From the NCBI RefSeq assembly GCF_000315015.1, contig NZ_BAEP01000040.1, positions 1 through 64,000 of the forward strand: DNA of 64,000 bases, in the 5' to 3' direction. This DNA comes from Paraglaciecola mesophila KMM 241 (GTDB lineage Bacteria; Pseudomonadota; Gammaproteobacteria; Enterobacterales; Alteromonadaceae). Shown here piece by piece: positions 9,189-20,182 of the stretch; within the stretch, counting starts at the first letter, position 1, and the number at the start of each line of letters is the position of its first letter. The position numbers were made by a program, and so were the translations under genes. The notes beneath the pieces are model-generated. The model did not search any database and was not told the DNA's origin. It worked only from the letters and a program-made list of their open reading frames with translations.

Positions 9189-9629
9189 CTAGCCTAAATA
9201 GTCATTGAGATTCCAGTTACCAATATCGTCATCAGTGCCGGCTTCGCCATCAGGTCCATTTGAAAAGATATCTATTACACCAACTTCTCCTGGGCTAATT
9301 AGCTGGTAAGGGTTGCCCCATGGGTCTTCTGGTAAACGCTTGATGAATCCTCCGTCTTGATAATTACGAGGAATGGGGTCTATCGTAGGAATGGTAACTA
9401 GGGCATCAAGGCCTTGTTCACTGGTCGGAAACACGTTATTTCGCAGTTTGTACATTTCTAGTGCGCTTTCAAGCTGCTGAATATCCACTGCTGCTTTTTT
9501 CAGTTGCGCCTGCTCTTGATTACCTAAAATAGACGGGGCAATCATCGATGCCATAATGCCGATAATCAGTAAAACCACCATGACTTCAATCAAGCTAAAG
9601 CCGCGCTGTGTACGTTGTAACGTTTTCAT
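9189..9629 (-). CDS. gspG: Type II secretion major pseudopilin G
   Basis: Major pseudopilin that forms the shaft of the periplasmic piston. The protein is 146 residues: leader MKTLQRTQRG, then FSLIEVMVVLLIIGIMAS with Glu at +5. The body has the family core EQGLDALV, LPEDPWGNPYQ and the C-terminal Asp-rich loop GEAGTDDDIGNW, which binds calcium in characterised GspG proteins. The start overlaps the gspF stop by one base. Highly typical. Confidence 0.96.
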   Translation of the reverse strand: MKTLQRTQRGFSLIEVMVVLLIIGIMASMIAPSILGNQEQAQLKKAAVDIQQLESALEMYKLRNNVFPTSEQGLDALVTIPTIDPIPRNYQDGGFIKRLPEDPWGNPYQLISPGEVGVIDIFSNGPDGEAGTDDDIGNWNLNDYLG

Positions 9630-10849
9630 TAAAGATTCACCATGTTGTTTAAAGCTAAAATAGGTTGCAGGATGGCCATTACGATAAACAGCACAATACC
9701 CGCCATAGAGACAATTAAAAGAGGCTCGAACACTTTCAAAGACACCCCAACCAAGGATTCAAACTCTCTGTCTTGGTTGTCCGCTGCACGCCCTAACATT
9801 TGGGTCAGCTCACCACTGCGCTCCCCCGATGCAATCATATGCATCATCATGGGTGGAAACATTTTGGTTCGCTCTAAAGCAGCGCGCAGGCTTGATCCTT
9901 CTTTCACATTGACTGATGCACCTTTGACCTCGTCTCGAATGTACAAGTTCGCCAGTACATCACTGGAAATTTTCATGCTCTCAAGTAACGGCACCGAACT
10001 GGACGTCAGAATACTTAACGTTCGAGCAAAACGTGCGGTGTTTAACCCTTTAGAGACCTTTCCCAATAAGGGCAAACCCAGAATAAAATGATGGTAGCGC
10101 TTTTTCATCGTAGGTTTTTGCAGCACGCGACTTAGGACAACTGCCAACAGTGCAAAAATCACAATCAATAGTAAACCGTAGTTTTGCATCCATTCACTGA
10201 CGCTTATCAGCACCTTGGTAATGGTGGGTAAGTCTTGTCCCATGTGATCAAATTGGCCAACAATTTTGGGCACTACCACAGTGAGTAATAAGATCACTAT
10301 CCCCATGGCAAAAAACATCATAAGTGTGGGATAGACCATGGCTTGGGTTATTTGGCTGCGGGTTTGTTGGCGCTTCTCAGTGTAATCCGCTAAGCGATTA
10401 AGCACTGTGTCTAAGTGGCCAGACTTTTCACCCGCCGCGACCATTGCTCTAAAAAGCTCATCAAATACATGGGGGAATTCCGCCATGGCATCCGCTAGGT
10501 TATAGCCCTCTACCACTTTACTGCGTACCGCCATCATCATGTTTTTCTGACGAGGTTTCTCAGATTGCTGCGCCACAGCCATTAACGCTTCTTCAATGGG
10601 CAATGAGGACTCAACCAATGTCGCTAATTGACGCGTCAATAAGGCTAAATCAGAGGCGGAAATTTTCGGTTTGAACAAAGAGAACTGTTTGGCAGACTGG
10701 CGCTCCTTTTCCGCGACTTGGTCGACTTCCAGCGGAATAAGGTGTTTTTCACGCAACTGCTGGCGTATCTGGCGCGCGTTATCACCTTCTAGTACACCAC
10801 TTTTGTTTTTTCCGCTTTTATCAATCGCTTTATATGCAAACGCTGCCAT
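9629..10849 (-). CDS. gspF: Type II secretion inner-membrane platform protein F
   Basis: Polytopic inner-membrane platform protein, 406 residues. Two homologous cytoplasmic T2SSF domains (about 70-190 and 275-395) are separated and followed by membrane helices, for example TLMMFFAMGIVILLLTVVV and FEPLLIVSMAGIVLFIVMAI. It is thought to transmit movement from GspE to the growing pseudopilus. Start ATG 10847-10849 is one base after the gspE stop. Normal length and no anomalies. Confidence 0.95.
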   Translation of the reverse strand: MAAFAYKAIDKSGKNKSGVLEGDNARQIRQQLREKHLIPLEVDQVAEKERQSAKQFSLFKPKISASDLALLTRQLATLVESSLPIEEALMAVAQQSEKPRQKNMMMAVRSKVVEGYNLADAMAEFPHVFDELFRAMVAAGEKSGHLDTVLNRLADYTEKRQQTRSQITQAMVYPTLMMFFAMGIVILLLTVVVPKIVGQFDHMGQDLPTITKVLISVSEWMQNYGLLLIVIFALLAVVLSRVLQKPTMKKRYHHFILGLPLLGKVSKGLNTARFARTLSILTSSSVPLLESMKISSDVLANLYIRDEVKGASVNVKEGSSLRAALERTKMFPPMMMHMIASGERSGELTQMLGRAADNQDREFESLVGVSLKVFEPLLIVSMAGIVLFIVMAILQPILALNNMVNL

Positions 10850-10850
10850 T

Positions 10851-12428
10851 CTAGTCTTCTCGCGTTACGCGCAAAACTTCTTCCAATGAAGTTTTACCGC
10901 TCAAGACTTTTCGACAACCATCATCACGAATGCTAGGCGTGTTTTGACGTATATATTTCTCAATGGCTTGCTCACCGTGACCGTTATGGATCAGCTCGCG
11001 AATGCCTTCATCGACAATCAATAATTCGTGAATACCAGTACGCCCGCGATAACCAGTGTGGTTGCACGCAGCACAGCCTTTAGGCCGGCACACCTGATGA
11101 CTGGCTTCGCTGCCAATGGCCACACCTAAAATGCTACACTCTTGGGCACTCGGTTCGTAAGTGGTTTTACATTCAGGACACAAGGTTCTTACTAAACGCT
11201 GTGATAAAACAGCCAACAAACTGGATGACAACAAGAATGGCTCTATACCCATATCTTCCAGTCGGGTAATCGCGCCTGCAGCGGTATTGGTGTGCAGTGT
11301 CGACATCACTAAGTGGCCTGTCAAACTGGCTTGAACACCAATTTGCGCGGTTTCTAAGTCCCGTATTTCCCCGACCATGACCACATCAGGATCCTGTCGT
11401 AAAATCGCCCTTAGCCCCCGTGCGAATGTCATGTCAACTTTGGCATTGACTTGAGTTTGCCCTATGCCTTGTAAATCAAATTCTATTGGGTCTTCAACGG
11501 TAAGAATATTGCGATCTTTGGAGTTAATTTCACTTAAGCCTGCGTACAAGGTAGTGGATTTACCAGAGCCAGTAGGGCCAGTTACCAAAATAATGCCATG
11601 GGGCTTGCGAATAAGACCTGAAAAATGCCCTCGGTTAATCTTAGTCATGCCCAGATCTTCAAGATTTAAGCGAACATTGTTCTTATCGAGCAATCGCAGC
11701 ACCACGCGCTCACCATGGCTTGATGGCATGGTTGATACCCGCACATCAACCGCACGACCAGCAATGCGTAAGGTAATGCGTCCGTCTTGGGGAACGCGCT
11801 TCTCGGCAATGTCCATTTTCGACATAACCTTGATACGAGACACCAACATGGAAGCCATTTTACGATTGGGCTTTAAAATTTCACGTAAAACACCGTCCAC
11901 CCTAAAGCGCACCAACAACTGGGTTTCAAAGGTTTCAATATGAATATCGGATGCGCCTTCTTTAATGGCTTCGCCCAACATGGCGTTAATCAATTTAATG
12001 ATTGGTGCATCATCTTCACTTTCTAATAAGTCTTCTGTGTCAGGTAATTCTTCGGCAAGAGCAAATAAATCACTTTCGTTGCCAATATCTTCCATTAACT
12101 GTTTGGCCGCTGAAGAATCACGTTGGAATGCGCTGGTCAGTAACTTTTCAAATTGGCCACTTTCAATTTCTCGCAATTGAAAAGGCTGGCCTAAAAAGCG
12201 CCTTACTTCAGCGAAAATGGTAAAGTCTGTCTCATTAGTATGATAAAGCAGTGCAGGCGTTTCCGCTGTTTCTAGCAGTACCTTGTGGCGTTTAGCGAAA
12301 CTAAAAGCGAGCTGCTTATGCTCGGCGTCTTCGATGGGAGCATCTACATCGGTACCCGCAGCAACAAGGGCCTGCTCTTCGGCTTCTACTGTACTTATTG
12401 ATTCTGTGATCGTTGGATCAGAGCTCAT
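10851..12428 (-). CDS. gspE: Type II secretion ATPase E
   Basis: Cytoplasmic hexameric ATPase that powers secretion, 525 residues. A non-conserved acidic N-terminus (about 1-40) precedes the N1/N2 domains that bind GspL. Walker A is GPTGSGKS (284-291). The Asp boxes, the Walker B region ([14 protein letters not shown]) and a His box ([12 protein letters not shown]) follow. A four-cysteine zinc motif (CPEC with a later CAAC) sits in the C-terminal metal-binding domain, as in most GspE proteins. Two bases separate it from gspD upstream. Confidence 0.96.
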   Translation of the reverse strand: MSSDPTITESISTVEAEEQALVAAGTDVDAPIEDAEHKQLAFSFAKRHKVLLETAETPALLYHTNETDFTIFAEVRRFLGQPFQLREIESGQFEKLLTSAFQRDSSAAKQLMEDIGNESDLFALAEELPDTEDLLESEDDAPIIKLINAMLGEAIKEGASDIHIETFETQLLVRFRVDGVLREILKPNRKMASMLVSRIKVMSKMDIAEKRVPQDGRITLRIAGRAVDVRVSTMPSSHGERVVLRLLDKNNVRLNLEDLGMTKINRGHFSGLIRKPHGIILVTGPTGSGKSTTLYAGLSEINSKDRNILTVEDPIEFDLQGIGQTQVNAKVDMTFARGLRAILRQDPDVVMVGEIRDLETAQIGVQASLTGHLVMSTLHTNTAAGAITRLEDMGIEPFLLSSSLLAVLSQRLVRTLCPECKTTYEPSAQECSILGVAIGSEASHQVCRPKGCAACNHTGYRGRTGIHELLIVDEGIRELIHNGHGEQAIEKYIRQNTPSIRDDGCRKVLSGKTSLEEVLRVTRED

Positions 12429-12430
12429 GG

Positions 12431-14500
12431 CTACTCGTCATCCTTTTGCTGTGACGCTTTTTCAGATAGAGCTCTTTTTTCCATATACTCGCCATAGGAA
12501 GGCGGCAATGCTAAGCCATCGTCCCATTCCGGTAACGCTGGGTTCTCAGAAAATGGCATTAACGGGATGCCCTCTGACTGGCGCTTAAGCTGCTCGGCGC
12601 GAATGTAGTTGTACTTTTTACGACTAATATCGTTTGCAGTTACTCCATCGCGAATAATCGTAGGGCGAATAAACACCATTAAGTTACGTTTAGACTTACT
12701 GGTAGTGGTCGACTTAAACAAGTTTCCGATATAAGGGATATCACCAAGAATAGGCACTTTAGACACGCTCTCTTGCACATCATCATCAATTAATCCGCCC
12801 AGTACAATTGTGCCACCATCATCTACAATAACGGTGGTTTTGATCTCACGTTTATTAATCAGAATATCTACTGAGGTTGCGCCGCTAATACTTGATACCT
12901 CCTGCTCTATAAGCAGTTGTACTGCGTTACCTTCGTTGATTTGCGGAGTGACTTTCAGCTTAATACCTATTTCTTGACGCTCTACTGACTGAAATGGGTT
13001 GGTGTTATTAGAACCGGTTGTGGAGCCTGTGATAATCGGTACTTCTTGACCCACAATAAAGAAGGCTTCTTCATTATCAAGAGTCGTCAAATGAGGTGTA
13101 GACAGTACATTAGAGTTAGTATCTGTGCTAACCGCTTGCAGCACTGCACCCCAACCGTCTTTTACTGCACCCACCAAGAAACCATTTACGCCACCAAGCA
13201 ATGAAGCAAGCGCGGTATAGTCTCCTTCTGTTGTTTCATCAAACGAGTATGGGTCGCCATCGTCATCAAAACCCACTGTGGTTGTAGTCGTATCCTCTGC
13301 TTGTTCTGCTGCAACAGCTAATGAACCAATACCTACCACGTTACCATTGCTAAACTGCTGGGCACCGTATTTTTCACTTGCCCACTGCACACCAACCGTG
13401 GTGCCATCGCCTTCAAAAACTTCCACAATTATCGCTTCCACTTGTACTTGTGCGCGGCGGATATCTAGTTGGCGAATAACGTCTTCTAATGAACGCATCA
13501 TATCTGGCTGTGCAGTGATAACGAGGGCATTGGAATCTTCGTGAGCTTCAATGCTGATATCACGAGCCGCTTTGCTGGTTGATTTAGCCGCACCTTGCTC
13601 TTCTGCTTGAATACTGGCGCTAACTCCTTGTAATACTTTGACTAGCTCTTCCGCTTTGGAATATTTAAGGAAAATAACTCGCGTATTCCCGCTGGTTTCT
13701 AATTCTTGATCCATGCGTTCGATCAGGTTCACAATTCGCTGGCGTGCTTTGATGTCGCCACTGACCATAATACTGTTTGTTCTGTCATCAGCCACTACGC
13801 GAGGAGCATCTTTGCCACTTGCGCTGGCTTTACCCGTAGTTTTATTAATACTCTCAATGATGCGTACCAATTCTGTGGCCGAGGCAAATTTTAGCTTAAC
13901 GATTTCCACTTCTTCATCGCCGGCTTTATCTACGCGCTCAATGATTTCCACCAATCGATTTACCACTGCGGCTCGCCCAGTTAGCATCATAACATTTGAT
14001 GCATCATGGCTGACGACGTTTCCGCCGCCTGCTTGGTCATTTAGCTGACGCAAAATAGGCGCAAGTTCACGTACCGGTACGTTATACACCGGCATTACCC
14101 GGGTGATCATTTCATCCCCGTCAAACGGTGTGCCTTCTACAACGGGCAAGTTTGATGTTTTTGCGTCTTTTGAACGTACCACTTTGACTATACCGGTCGG
14201 CATTTCAACCACGGCGTAGCCATACACTTGCAACACGTTTAAAAAGAATTGGTAATACTGCTCCTCGTTTAACAGATCGTAACTGCGAACAGATATTTTG
14301 CCGCGCACATTAGGGTCAACAATGATGGTTCTTTTGAGGTTTTTACCCACGATATTAATGAATTCACCGATATCAGTGTTTTTAAAATTAGGTGAGTATT
14401 CGTTGGCTGCTACATAAGTTGACGCAGAGAAAAATGCGGCTCCAATAATAAGGCACAAGCTGGGTAATATATTACGGCTTGTTCGCTGGATAAAATTCAT
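12431..14500 (-). CDS. gspD: Type II secretion outer-membrane secretin D
   Basis: Forms the multimeric outer-membrane channel through which folded exoproteins leave. It has 689 residues with a signal peptide of about 33. An N0 domain (about 38-110) and three N domains (to about 400) precede the secretin core, which contains [15 protein letters not shown] low-complexity stretch near 420-445 ([16 protein letters not shown]) lies before the core, a region that varies among secretins. The C-terminal S-domain tail is charged ([10 protein letters not shown]). A GspS pilotin is not visible nearby. Lies between gspC and gspE with spacings of only a few bases. Confidence 0.95.
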   Translation of the reverse strand: MNFIQRTSRNILPSLCLIIGAAFFSASTYVAANEYSPNFKNTDIGEFINIVGKNLKRTIIVDPNVRGKISVRSYDLLNEEQYYQFFLNVLQVYGYAVVEMPTGIVKVVRSKDAKTSNLPVVEGTPFDGDEMITRVMPVYNVPVRELAPILRQLNDQAGGGNVVSHDASNVMMLTGRAAVVNRLVEIIERVDKAGDEEVEIVKLKFASATELVRIIESINKTTGKASASGKDAPRVVADDRTNSIMVSGDIKARQRIVNLIERMDQELETSGNTRVIFLKYSKAEELVKVLQGVSASIQAEEQGAAKSTSKAARDISIEAHEDSNALVITAQPDMMRSLEDVIRQLDIRRAQVQVEAIIVEVFEGDGTTVGVQWASEKYGAQQFSNGNVVGIGSLAVAAEQAEDTTTTTVGFDDDGDPYSFDETTEGDYTALASLLGGVNGFLVGAVKDGWGAVLQAVSTDTNSNVLSTPHLTTLDNEEAFFIVGQEVPIITGSTTGSNNTNPFQSVERQEIGIKLKVTPQINEGNAVQLLIEQEVSSISGATSVDILINKREIKTTVIVDDGGTIVLGGLIDDDVQESVSKVPILGDIPYIGNLFKSTTTSKSKRNLMVFIRPTIIRDGVTANDISRKKYNYIRAEQLKRQSEGIPLMPFSENPALPEWDDGLALPPSYGEYMEKRALSEKASQQKDDE

Positions 14501-14505
14501 TCTAG

Positions 14506-15408
14506 TTATTCCTGTTCCGCATAGGGTAATTCTAAAAACAAGGTCAGCAAATCGTTGTCTCGACTGACGGTAATTTGTAAGGATTGCGCACCACGCAACT
14601 CGCCCATGGCCTCAACAGCTTGCTGAGGATCGGTTAAATTCAAACCATTAATATCAGTAATCACATCGCCATTTTGTAAACCTGCCGCTTTAAATAATGC
14701 AGGCTTTTTACCTGGACTGACGCGATAGCCTAGTAACTCACCATCAGCACTATGGGGAGCGACCGAAATAAAATCAGTAAAATTAGCAGGTTGTTGCTGA
14801 AGCATACGCGTGGCGTCTACCACGTCATCAGACAAGGTAATCACGTTATCTTGCATCGGCGAGGGAGAAATTGCAGGTGCAGGGCGTCGAGGAGTACTAG
14901 AGCGTTTTTTATTGGCTTCATCAAAATCAACACCATCTAACATAAGCGTCTCATTCACCACCCCGTTACGAATGATAACTCTGTCACGAAACACTTCACG
15001 TAACGTAGCATTGGTGCCGATGATTTTTTCGCCTAGGCCGTAGGTGTCTTGACTACCTCGGTTTTCAATAATTGCGGCACCTTGTTCTTGCACTGAGCTG
15101 GTGACTACACCGGTCAGCGTCAGATTTAGTTTTGTTTCAGGTGCATCAGTAACGGTTTGTTCAGCCACTGGTGAGGCTTGAAAATCGCCAAATAAATTAA
15201 GTCGTTTTATGGCATTCAAATTCAGTGTGGAATTATTACCAGACGCTATCGGGGCAAGGCGCGTTAATGGCGCATCATTATGTGCCAATTCGCTTTTAGG
15301 CCATAAACGCCACGTCAACTCGGCTAAATACGCTAATAAGAAAATCACTAATATCGCCACAACAACGCGATTTATCAGCTGCTGATACTTAATTAAGCTT
15401 AGCCACAA
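14506..15408 (-). CDS. gspC: Type II secretion protein C with PDZ domain
   Basis: First gene of the operon, 300 residues. One membrane anchor (about 15-32, VVVAILVIFLLAYLAELT) is followed by the homology-region domain that contacts secretin GspD (about 60-155). After a linker comes a C-terminal PDZ domain (about 205-295) used for substrate choice. The only usable start in the N-terminal part of this frame is TTG at 15406-15408; no strong ribosome-binding site precedes it. An upstream rare start cannot be excluded, because the frame stays open further upstream. The promoter of the whole gsp operon should lie in 15409-15504. Confidence 0.9.
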   Translation of the reverse strand: MWLSLIKYQQLINRVVVAILVIFLLAYLAELTWRLWPKSELAHNDAPLTRLAPIASGNNSTLNLNAIKRLNLFGDFQASPVAEQTVTDAPETKLNLTLTGVVTSSVQEQGAAIIENRGSQDTYGLGEKIIGTNATLREVFRDRVIIRNGVVNETLMLDGVDFDEANKKRSSTPRRPAPAISPSPMQDNVITLSDDVVDATRMLQQQPANFTDFISVAPHSADGELLGYRVSPGKKPALFKAAGLQNGDVITDINGLNLTDPQQAVEAMGELRGAQSLQITVSRDNDLLTLFLELPYAEQE

Positions 15409-15504
15409 GTGATTGAAATTATAGTTAGTGATAGTTCTTTTCTCGCAGTTGAATCTTATAAATCATCGGCTGAGCCATACTCAGGCGTGTACGCACTGAA
15501 TAGT

Positions 15505-16200
15505 TTACCATGGGAGCTGAGCCCCGTTTTCATCAAAAAAATGACCGGTATCCGCTATGGTTAACCGCTCAATTAAGGTAACTATTTTTCTCGATGCATC
15601 TTGTACTGTACTCGTTGCATCTTGTCCACCCATATCAGTTTGAACCCAACCTGGGCTTAGCGCGCAAACAATTTGCTTGCTAGCCTGACACTGTAATGCA
15701 AAACGACGCGTAAACATATTCAGCGCAGCTTTACTCATGGCGTAAGCGTCTAACGGTGCTTGAGCAAATTTGTCACTTTGGGCGATAGATGCAACCCCTG
15801 AGGATAACTGAATAACGCGCGCCTGTGAGGTTAACGTATCGTGCAATGCTTGGCACATTAAGCTGGGCGCCACACTGTTCACTAAAAAATTATCCATAAA
15901 GGCGGTTTGCGTCCATTCACCGAAGGCTTCATTAGCGCTTACCCCGGCGTTATTAATCAGCACATCAATTTTGAACTGGCCTTGTACGCACTCTGCCAAT
16001 TGTTCGATTGATGCCTGTGAACAAAGATCAGCATGTAAAATGTGCATCCTATCTTCTTCTTGCGTTTTTAACGCGAGTAAGTCTGCTTGCTCAGCATTTG
16101 CTCGGCAAACGCCAATCACGACATCCCCCAGGGAAAAATATTGCTGGCATAGCCCTAAACCCAAACCACGGTTAGCACCTGTGACAAGCACAGTTTTCAT
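15505..16200 (-). CDS. SDR-family oxidoreductase (C-factor-like)
   Basis: A 231-residue classical short-chain dehydrogenase/reductase. The NAD(P)-binding motif TGANRGLG (7-14), the NNAG motif (83-86), a catalytic Ser near 133 and the YxxxK pair Y153/K157 (YAMSK) are all present, so it should be catalytically active. Substrate is unknown. The closest type I recognise is the small C-signal-like SDR group found singly in many proteobacteria. It lies between gspC and the divergent hslR and is probably a single-gene unit. Confidence 0.88.
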   Translation of the reverse strand: MKTVLVTGANRGLGLGLCQQYFSLGDVVIGVCRANAEQADLLALKTQEEDRMHILHADLCSQASIEQLAECVQGQFKIDVLINNAGVSANEAFGEWTQTAFMDNFLVNSVAPSLMCQALHDTLTSQARVIQLSSGVASIAQSDKFAQAPLDAYAMSKAALNMFTRRFALQCQASKQIVCALSPGWVQTDMGGQDATSTVQDASRKIVTLIERLTIADTGHFFDENGAQLPW

Positions 16201-16358
16201 CGGTTAAGTTTTCCTTTTAGGGGCTGTGGGCGTAACATAAACCACTTATATTTTATTATTATTTTTAAATTTCTTTCCATCAATGATAACGAGTCGCCAT
16301 CGGGGTCACAACTCTATTAAGCATTCGTTACGAAAATATTACATATCGGCCACTCTTT

Positions 16359-16775
16359 ATGTCAAACAACATGCAAAACCGCAAAAATTCTTTTACAGAA
16401 CAAAGTGTTCGCTTAGATAAATGGCTTTGGGCTGCGCGCTTTTTTAAAACCCGTGCTCTGGCCAGAGAAGCAGTGATGTCAGGCAAGGTCAGTTACAATG
16501 GCCAACGTTGCAAACCAAGCAAAGCGGTAGAGCTCGGAGTTACAATAAAAGTTCCCCAAGGATACGATGTAAAAGAGATCGTCGTGGTAGAATTAGCTGA
16601 ACATCGTCGTTCTGCTCCGTTAGCCCAGCTGATGTTCGAGGAAACCCCGGAAAGCCTCGCACAACGTGAAAAAAATGCTGAGATGCGAAAGTTAAGTGCT
16701 TTTCATAGCCCCAAGCCTGATCAGCGCCCTGACAAGAAACAACGCCGACAAATTATCCAACTTAAACATCAGTAA
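16359..16775 (+). CDS. hslR: Heat-shock protein Hsp15, S4 RNA-binding domain
   Basis: Small basic protein of 138 residues that binds 50S subunits carrying stalled nascent chains and helps recycle them after heat shock. The S4 domain occupies about 17-80 ([19 protein letters not shown], then [15 protein letters not shown]). A Lys/Arg-rich tail follows ([13 protein letters not shown]). It sits directly upstream of hslO with 32 bases between, the conserved hslR-hslO order of gammaproteobacteria. A heat-shock promoter would be expected in 16201-16358, but I cannot point to a clear one. Alternative start ATG at 16371. Confidence 0.93.
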   Translation: MSNNMQNRKNSFTEQSVRLDKWLWAARFFKTRALAREAVMSGKVSYNGQRCKPSKAVELGVTIKVPQGYDVKEIVVVELAEHRRSAPLAQLMFEETPESLAQREKNAEMRKLSAFHSPKPDQRPDKKQRRQIIQLKHQ

Positions 16776-16807
16776 TCAGCGAAAAGCTGCTACATAGAGA
16801 AATTATT

Positions 16808-17701
16808 ATGTCTTTTGACCAATTGCATCGCTACCTTTTCAATCAAGCTCATGTGCGTGGTGAGCTCGTTAGATTAGAAAACAGCTACCAATCTATTTTG
16901 GATTCTTACGCTTACCCACCTGTCATTCAAAAACTGCTTGGTGAATTAATGGCAGCCACATCACTACTGACTGCAACATTGAAATTTGAAGGGGATATTG
17001 CCCTGCAGTTGCAAAGCGATGGCCCGGTAAACTACGCCGTTATCAACGGCACTCACAATCAGCAGTTGCGCGGCGTAGCACGATGGGATGAGTCGTTGGC
17101 TGAACTACCCGATGACTTTAGTCAGCTGTTTACAAAGGGTATTTTAGTGATCACTATTACCCCTGAAGACGGTGAACGTTATCAAGGAATGGTAGCTCTG
17201 GATAAACCGACCTTAGCAGAATGTATCGAGAGCTATTTTCAACAATCAGAGCAGCTTGCAACCAAAGTTATTTTGCGCACCCAGCAAACTGATAGCGGCG
17301 CAAAGGCCTGCGGCATGTTCTTGCAAATTCTACCCACCAGCAGTCAGGCAACAGCGACCGGCGACACAGGATTCGAGCATTTAGCTAAGCTAACCGAAAC
17401 CATTAAAAATGAAGAACTATTTAGCTTACCTGCTGAAGATATTCTTTATCGCCTTTACCATCAGGAAGAAATTGAAGTTTACCCGCCAGCTGACATTATT
17501 TTTAAATGCAGCTGCAGCCGAGAGCGCAGCGCGAATGCACTAGCCGCAGTGCAAAAAGAGGAATTATTGGATATTGTTGCTACCGAGGGCGCTATCAAAA
17601 TGAACTGCCAATATTGTCATCGCGAATATCGCTTCGATGAAATTGACGTGCACGCCATTCACGCAGGTACTTTTGCGATGGACACACAAAGCGACCAATA
17701 A
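16808..17701 (+). CDS. hslO: Redox-regulated holdase chaperone Hsp33
   Basis: Cytoplasmic chaperone switched on by oxidation, 297 residues. The N-terminal substrate-binding domain runs to about 180. The C-terminal redox switch has four zinc-binding cysteines: C234 and C236 (CSC) and C267 and C270 (CQYC). On oxidation these form two disulfides and release zinc, activating the chaperone. ATG at 16808 follows an AGAGA ribosome-binding site. Convergent with envZ; its transcript probably ends at the hairpin at 17792-17815, inside the envZ 3' end. Confidence 0.96.
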   Translation: MSFDQLHRYLFNQAHVRGELVRLENSYQSILDSYAYPPVIQKLLGELMAATSLLTATLKFEGDIALQLQSDGPVNYAVINGTHNQQLRGVARWDESLAELPDDFSQLFTKGILVITITPEDGERYQGMVALDKPTLAECIESYFQQSEQLATKVILRTQQTDSGAKACGMFLQILPTSSQATATGDTGFEHLAKLTETIKNEELFSLPAEDILYRLYHQEEIEVYPPADIIFKCSCSRERSANALAAVQKEELLDIVATEGAIKMNCQYCHREYRFDEIDVHAIHAGTFAMDTQSDQ

Positions 17702-17754
17702 CTGCAGGCCGCGCAAACAAGTCTATCAGCGCAAACCTTGCTTGCCCTTTTTCG

Positions 17755-19053
17755 TTAAGGGCAAGTGTGAGGAATATAGATGCTGGCGATTAAACCACCT
17801 TCAGGGTGGTTTTTTAATGTCACTTCGCCGCTGTGCATATCGACAATTCGCTTGATAATGGCAAGCCCTAACCCTGAGCCCAAACTCCCTCTGGCCTTGT
17901 CGCCTTGAGTGAAGGGTTTGAACAAACCTTCAATTTGCGTATCAGGAATACCTGGGCCGAAATCCCGGATAGAGAAAAACAGCAAATTACGCGCCTTATC
18001 GTAGCCAGAGCGAATTTCAATGTCTTCGCTACCATAGCGAAAAGCATTTTCAATCAGGTTGTCTAACACCCGCTTAAGCGCGACCCTGCGCATACAAGCA
18101 GTCGGAATAGGTTTGAGGTGCAAGTGAATATTGTGATGCTCTTCAATGTTGCGCACTTGAACTGCATCACGGATAAGATCGTTCACGTCCACGCTAACCA
18201 TGCTCTCTTGTTGATCTTGGCGTACATAATTAATGAACTGATCGATGATTTCGTTCATATCTTCGATGTCATTCACTATGCCTTCCTTTAACCAATCTTG
18301 GGCTTCAGGGAGCATTTCAGTGGCTAAACGAATGCGGGTCAATGGTGTGCGTAAATCATGAGAGATACCGGCCGTTAACAGCGCCCTGTCATCTTCAAGT
18401 TGCTTTATTCCCTTGGCCATTTGATTAAATGCCTGAGTAACAGCCATTAATTCAGTTGAGCCTTGCGCTTCAAGCGGCGGCGGTATATTCCCGCGCCCAA
18501 CTTCAATTGCCGCATGTTGCAAGGCTTGCAATGGTTTATTCAGCCTACGCACGAATATCCAACCACCGGCGACACTTAAAATACCAATCACCAATAAGTA
18601 AATGGTCAATGGCGAAATATCCGACTCACCGTGGCTCAGCATAGGAATAGTAACCCACACGCTAGGATCCTGCGGCGGTTTAACCCACACCAAATACGGA
18701 TTACCTTGAGTAATACGCACTTCCGCGTCGCCGCCGAGTTTCAAACTCATTTGGCGAGACAAATAAGGATAATAAATCGCCTGTTCTACCCCTTCCACTT
18801 GCGCTTTTTCATTACTCAATAAGCGCATGCCAGTAGCAGCAAAAAAGCGCTTATGCAGCTCGGGATCTTTATGGTCAATTTCTTCGATAAAAACTAGGTT
18901 GATCTGCGTAGCCAACAAGTTATTAATTTGCTGGTAACTGGGGCGGATGAAGTAATAGGTCACAGACAAATACGATACCACTTGATTGATCAGTAACAAC
19001 ATACCAATCAGCAGTACCGTTTGCCCGAAAGCACTTTTAGGAAGGAATCTCAC
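17755..19053 (-). CDS. envZ: Osmosensor histidine kinase EnvZ
   Basis: Inner-membrane sensor kinase, 432 residues, partner of OmpR. It has a transmembrane helix at about 11-35, a periplasmic domain to about 148, and a second helix at 150-168. A HAMP linker (about 169-222) follows. The phospho-acceptor motif [10 protein letters not shown] carries His232. N box (LIENAFRYG), G1 (DFGPGIP) and G2 (GSGLGLAI) are intact. It starts with GTG at 19051-19053, about 25 bases after the ompR stop, so both belong to one operon in the order ompR-envZ. The last codons overlap an opposite-strand terminator that appears to serve hslO. Confidence 0.95.
   Translation of the reverse strand: MRFLPKSAFGQTVLLIGMLLLINQVVSYLSVTYYFIRPSYQQINNLLATQINLVFIEEIDHKDPELHKRFFAATGMRLLSNEKAQVEGVEQAIYYPYLSRQMSLKLGGDAEVRITQGNPYLVWVKPPQDPSVWVTIPMLSHGESDISPLTIYLLVIGILSVAGGWIFVRRLNKPLQALQHAAIEVGRGNIPPPLEAQGSTELMAVTQAFNQMAKGIKQLEDDRALLTAGISHDLRTPLTRIRLATEMLPEAQDWLKEGIVNDIEDMNEIIDQFINYVRQDQQESMVSVDVNDLIRDAVQVRNIEEHHNIHLHLKPIPTACMRRVALKRVLDNLIENAFRYGSEDIEIRSGYDKARNLLFFSIRDFGPGIPDTQIEGLFKPFTQGDKARGSLGSGLGLAIIKRIVDMHSGEVTLKNHPEGGLIASIYIPHTCP
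17792..17815 (+). terminator. Probable hslO terminator lying inside the 3' end of envZ
   Basis: AAACCACC (17792-17799) and GGTGGTTT (17805-17812) form a perfect 8-bp stem with loop TTCAG, followed by a T run. This is a classical rho-independent terminator on the plus strand, yet it lies within the C-terminal coding region of the convergent envZ (codons for HPEGG). A second perfect 9-bp stem, CTTGCCCTT/AAGGGCAAG (17741-17765), sits just before it across the envZ stop and lacks a T run. Confidence 0.7.
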
Positions 19054-19078
19054 GTTTTATAATTTACGCTAGCGACGG

Positions 19079-19801
19079 CTAGGCTCCGCCACCGTCTGGT
19101 ACAAATACGTAACCTAAGCCCCACACGGTTTGAATGTAACGTGGGTTCGCAGGGTCTTCTTCAAGCATGCGGCGTAAACGAGATACTTGCACATCGATGC
19201 TACGCTCAAGAGCACTGTAGTCACGGCCACGTGCTAAGTTCATCAATTTATCCCGCGATAACGGCTCGCGTGGATGGGTAACCAAAGATTTCAGCACAGC
19301 AAACTCGCCACTGGTCAATGTCATGGGCGTACCTTCGCTAGACATTTCACGCGTACCCAAATTCAATTTGAACTTGCCAAACTCAACAATCTGCTCAGCG
19401 TGAGACGGCGCACCAGGAGCTTCAATCACTTTACGCCGTAAAACCGCTTTCACCCGTGCCAATAACTCACGAGGATTGAACGGTTTGGGCAAATAATCAT
19501 CTGCGCCCATTTCAAGGCCAATAATACGATCAACTTCATCGCCTTTGGCTGTTAGCATCACGATAGGAATTTCATTTTCTTTTTGACGTAATCGCCGGCA
19601 AATAGACAAGCCATCTTCCCCAGGCAACATTAAATCAAGTACCATCAAATGGAAGTTCTCACGCTCTAGCATGCGATCCATTTGTTCTGCATTGGCAGCC
19701 GCTCTTACCTGATAACCTTGCTCGACTAAGTAACGTTCAAGCAGGCTGCGTAAACGCATATCATCGTCTACAACTAAAATTTTTGTGGTTTCTTGTCCCA
19801 T
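19079..19801 (-). CDS. ompR: Response regulator OmpR
   Basis: DNA-binding response regulator of 240 residues, activated by EnvZ and controlling porin and osmotic-response genes. The receiver domain (about 7-120) has acidic pocket DDD (12-14), phosphorylatable Asp56 (LDLMLPG), Thr in MLTAKG and Lys in LPKPFNPRE. The winged-helix domain (about 140-235) ends in the typical YIQTVWGLGYVF. First gene of the ompR-envZ operon. Its promoter should lie in 19802-20182. Confidence 0.96.
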   Translation of the reverse strand: MGQETTKILVVDDDMRLRSLLERYLVEQGYQVRAAANAEQMDRMLERENFHLMVLDLMLPGEDGLSICRRLRQKENEIPIVMLTAKGDEVDRIIGLEMGADDYLPKPFNPRELLARVKAVLRRKVIEAPGAPSHAEQIVEFGKFKLNLGTREMSSEGTPMTLTSGEFAVLKSLVTHPREPLSRDKLMNLARGRDYSALERSIDVQVSRLRRMLEEDPANPRYIQTVWGLGYVFVPDGGGA

Positions 19802-20182
19802 TATCGGATCCCTTTATCACAGTAAAGCCACTATAAGGTAAAGCGCTGAAATTCCAAAGCATCCTCTGGGTTTGCAACATTTTGGTTTGTTACAAAGTTT
19901 GTCCCGTGGCACACGTCACATCAGCCATTTAGCTGATGTAGTGTTGCATTTTTAGCACTAACGCAATTCGTTAGTTGATTTGAACTGCTTAACCTAGCAA
20001 AACAATCTATGTGAAAAAAACACCACTCACTAACTCGTGTTGGCGCGCGCCCGACTCGCTTTTGCACAGCGCAAACCCTGTCTTCTACAACGCCAGTATT
20101 TATCACTAAATAAGAATAGCGCTTGACCCTAACTAGCCGCTTGCATTTAAATGGTATTCATTTTTTCCATCAAGAAACCTAC
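19802..20182. other. Divergent intergenic region ompR / prkB with two perfect hairpins
   Basis: About 380 bases without a credible gene. Two short perfect inverted repeats sit in the middle: ACATCAGC/GCTGATGT (19918-19925 with 19932-19939) and ACTAACG/CGTTAGT (19957-19963 with 19969-19975). Neither is followed by a T run, so they are more likely protein-binding or leader structures than terminators. The promoters of ompR and prkB must lie here, but I see no unambiguous -35/-10 pair. A 61-residue minus-strand frame (19921-20106) has no ribosome-binding site or family features. Confidence 0.5.
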
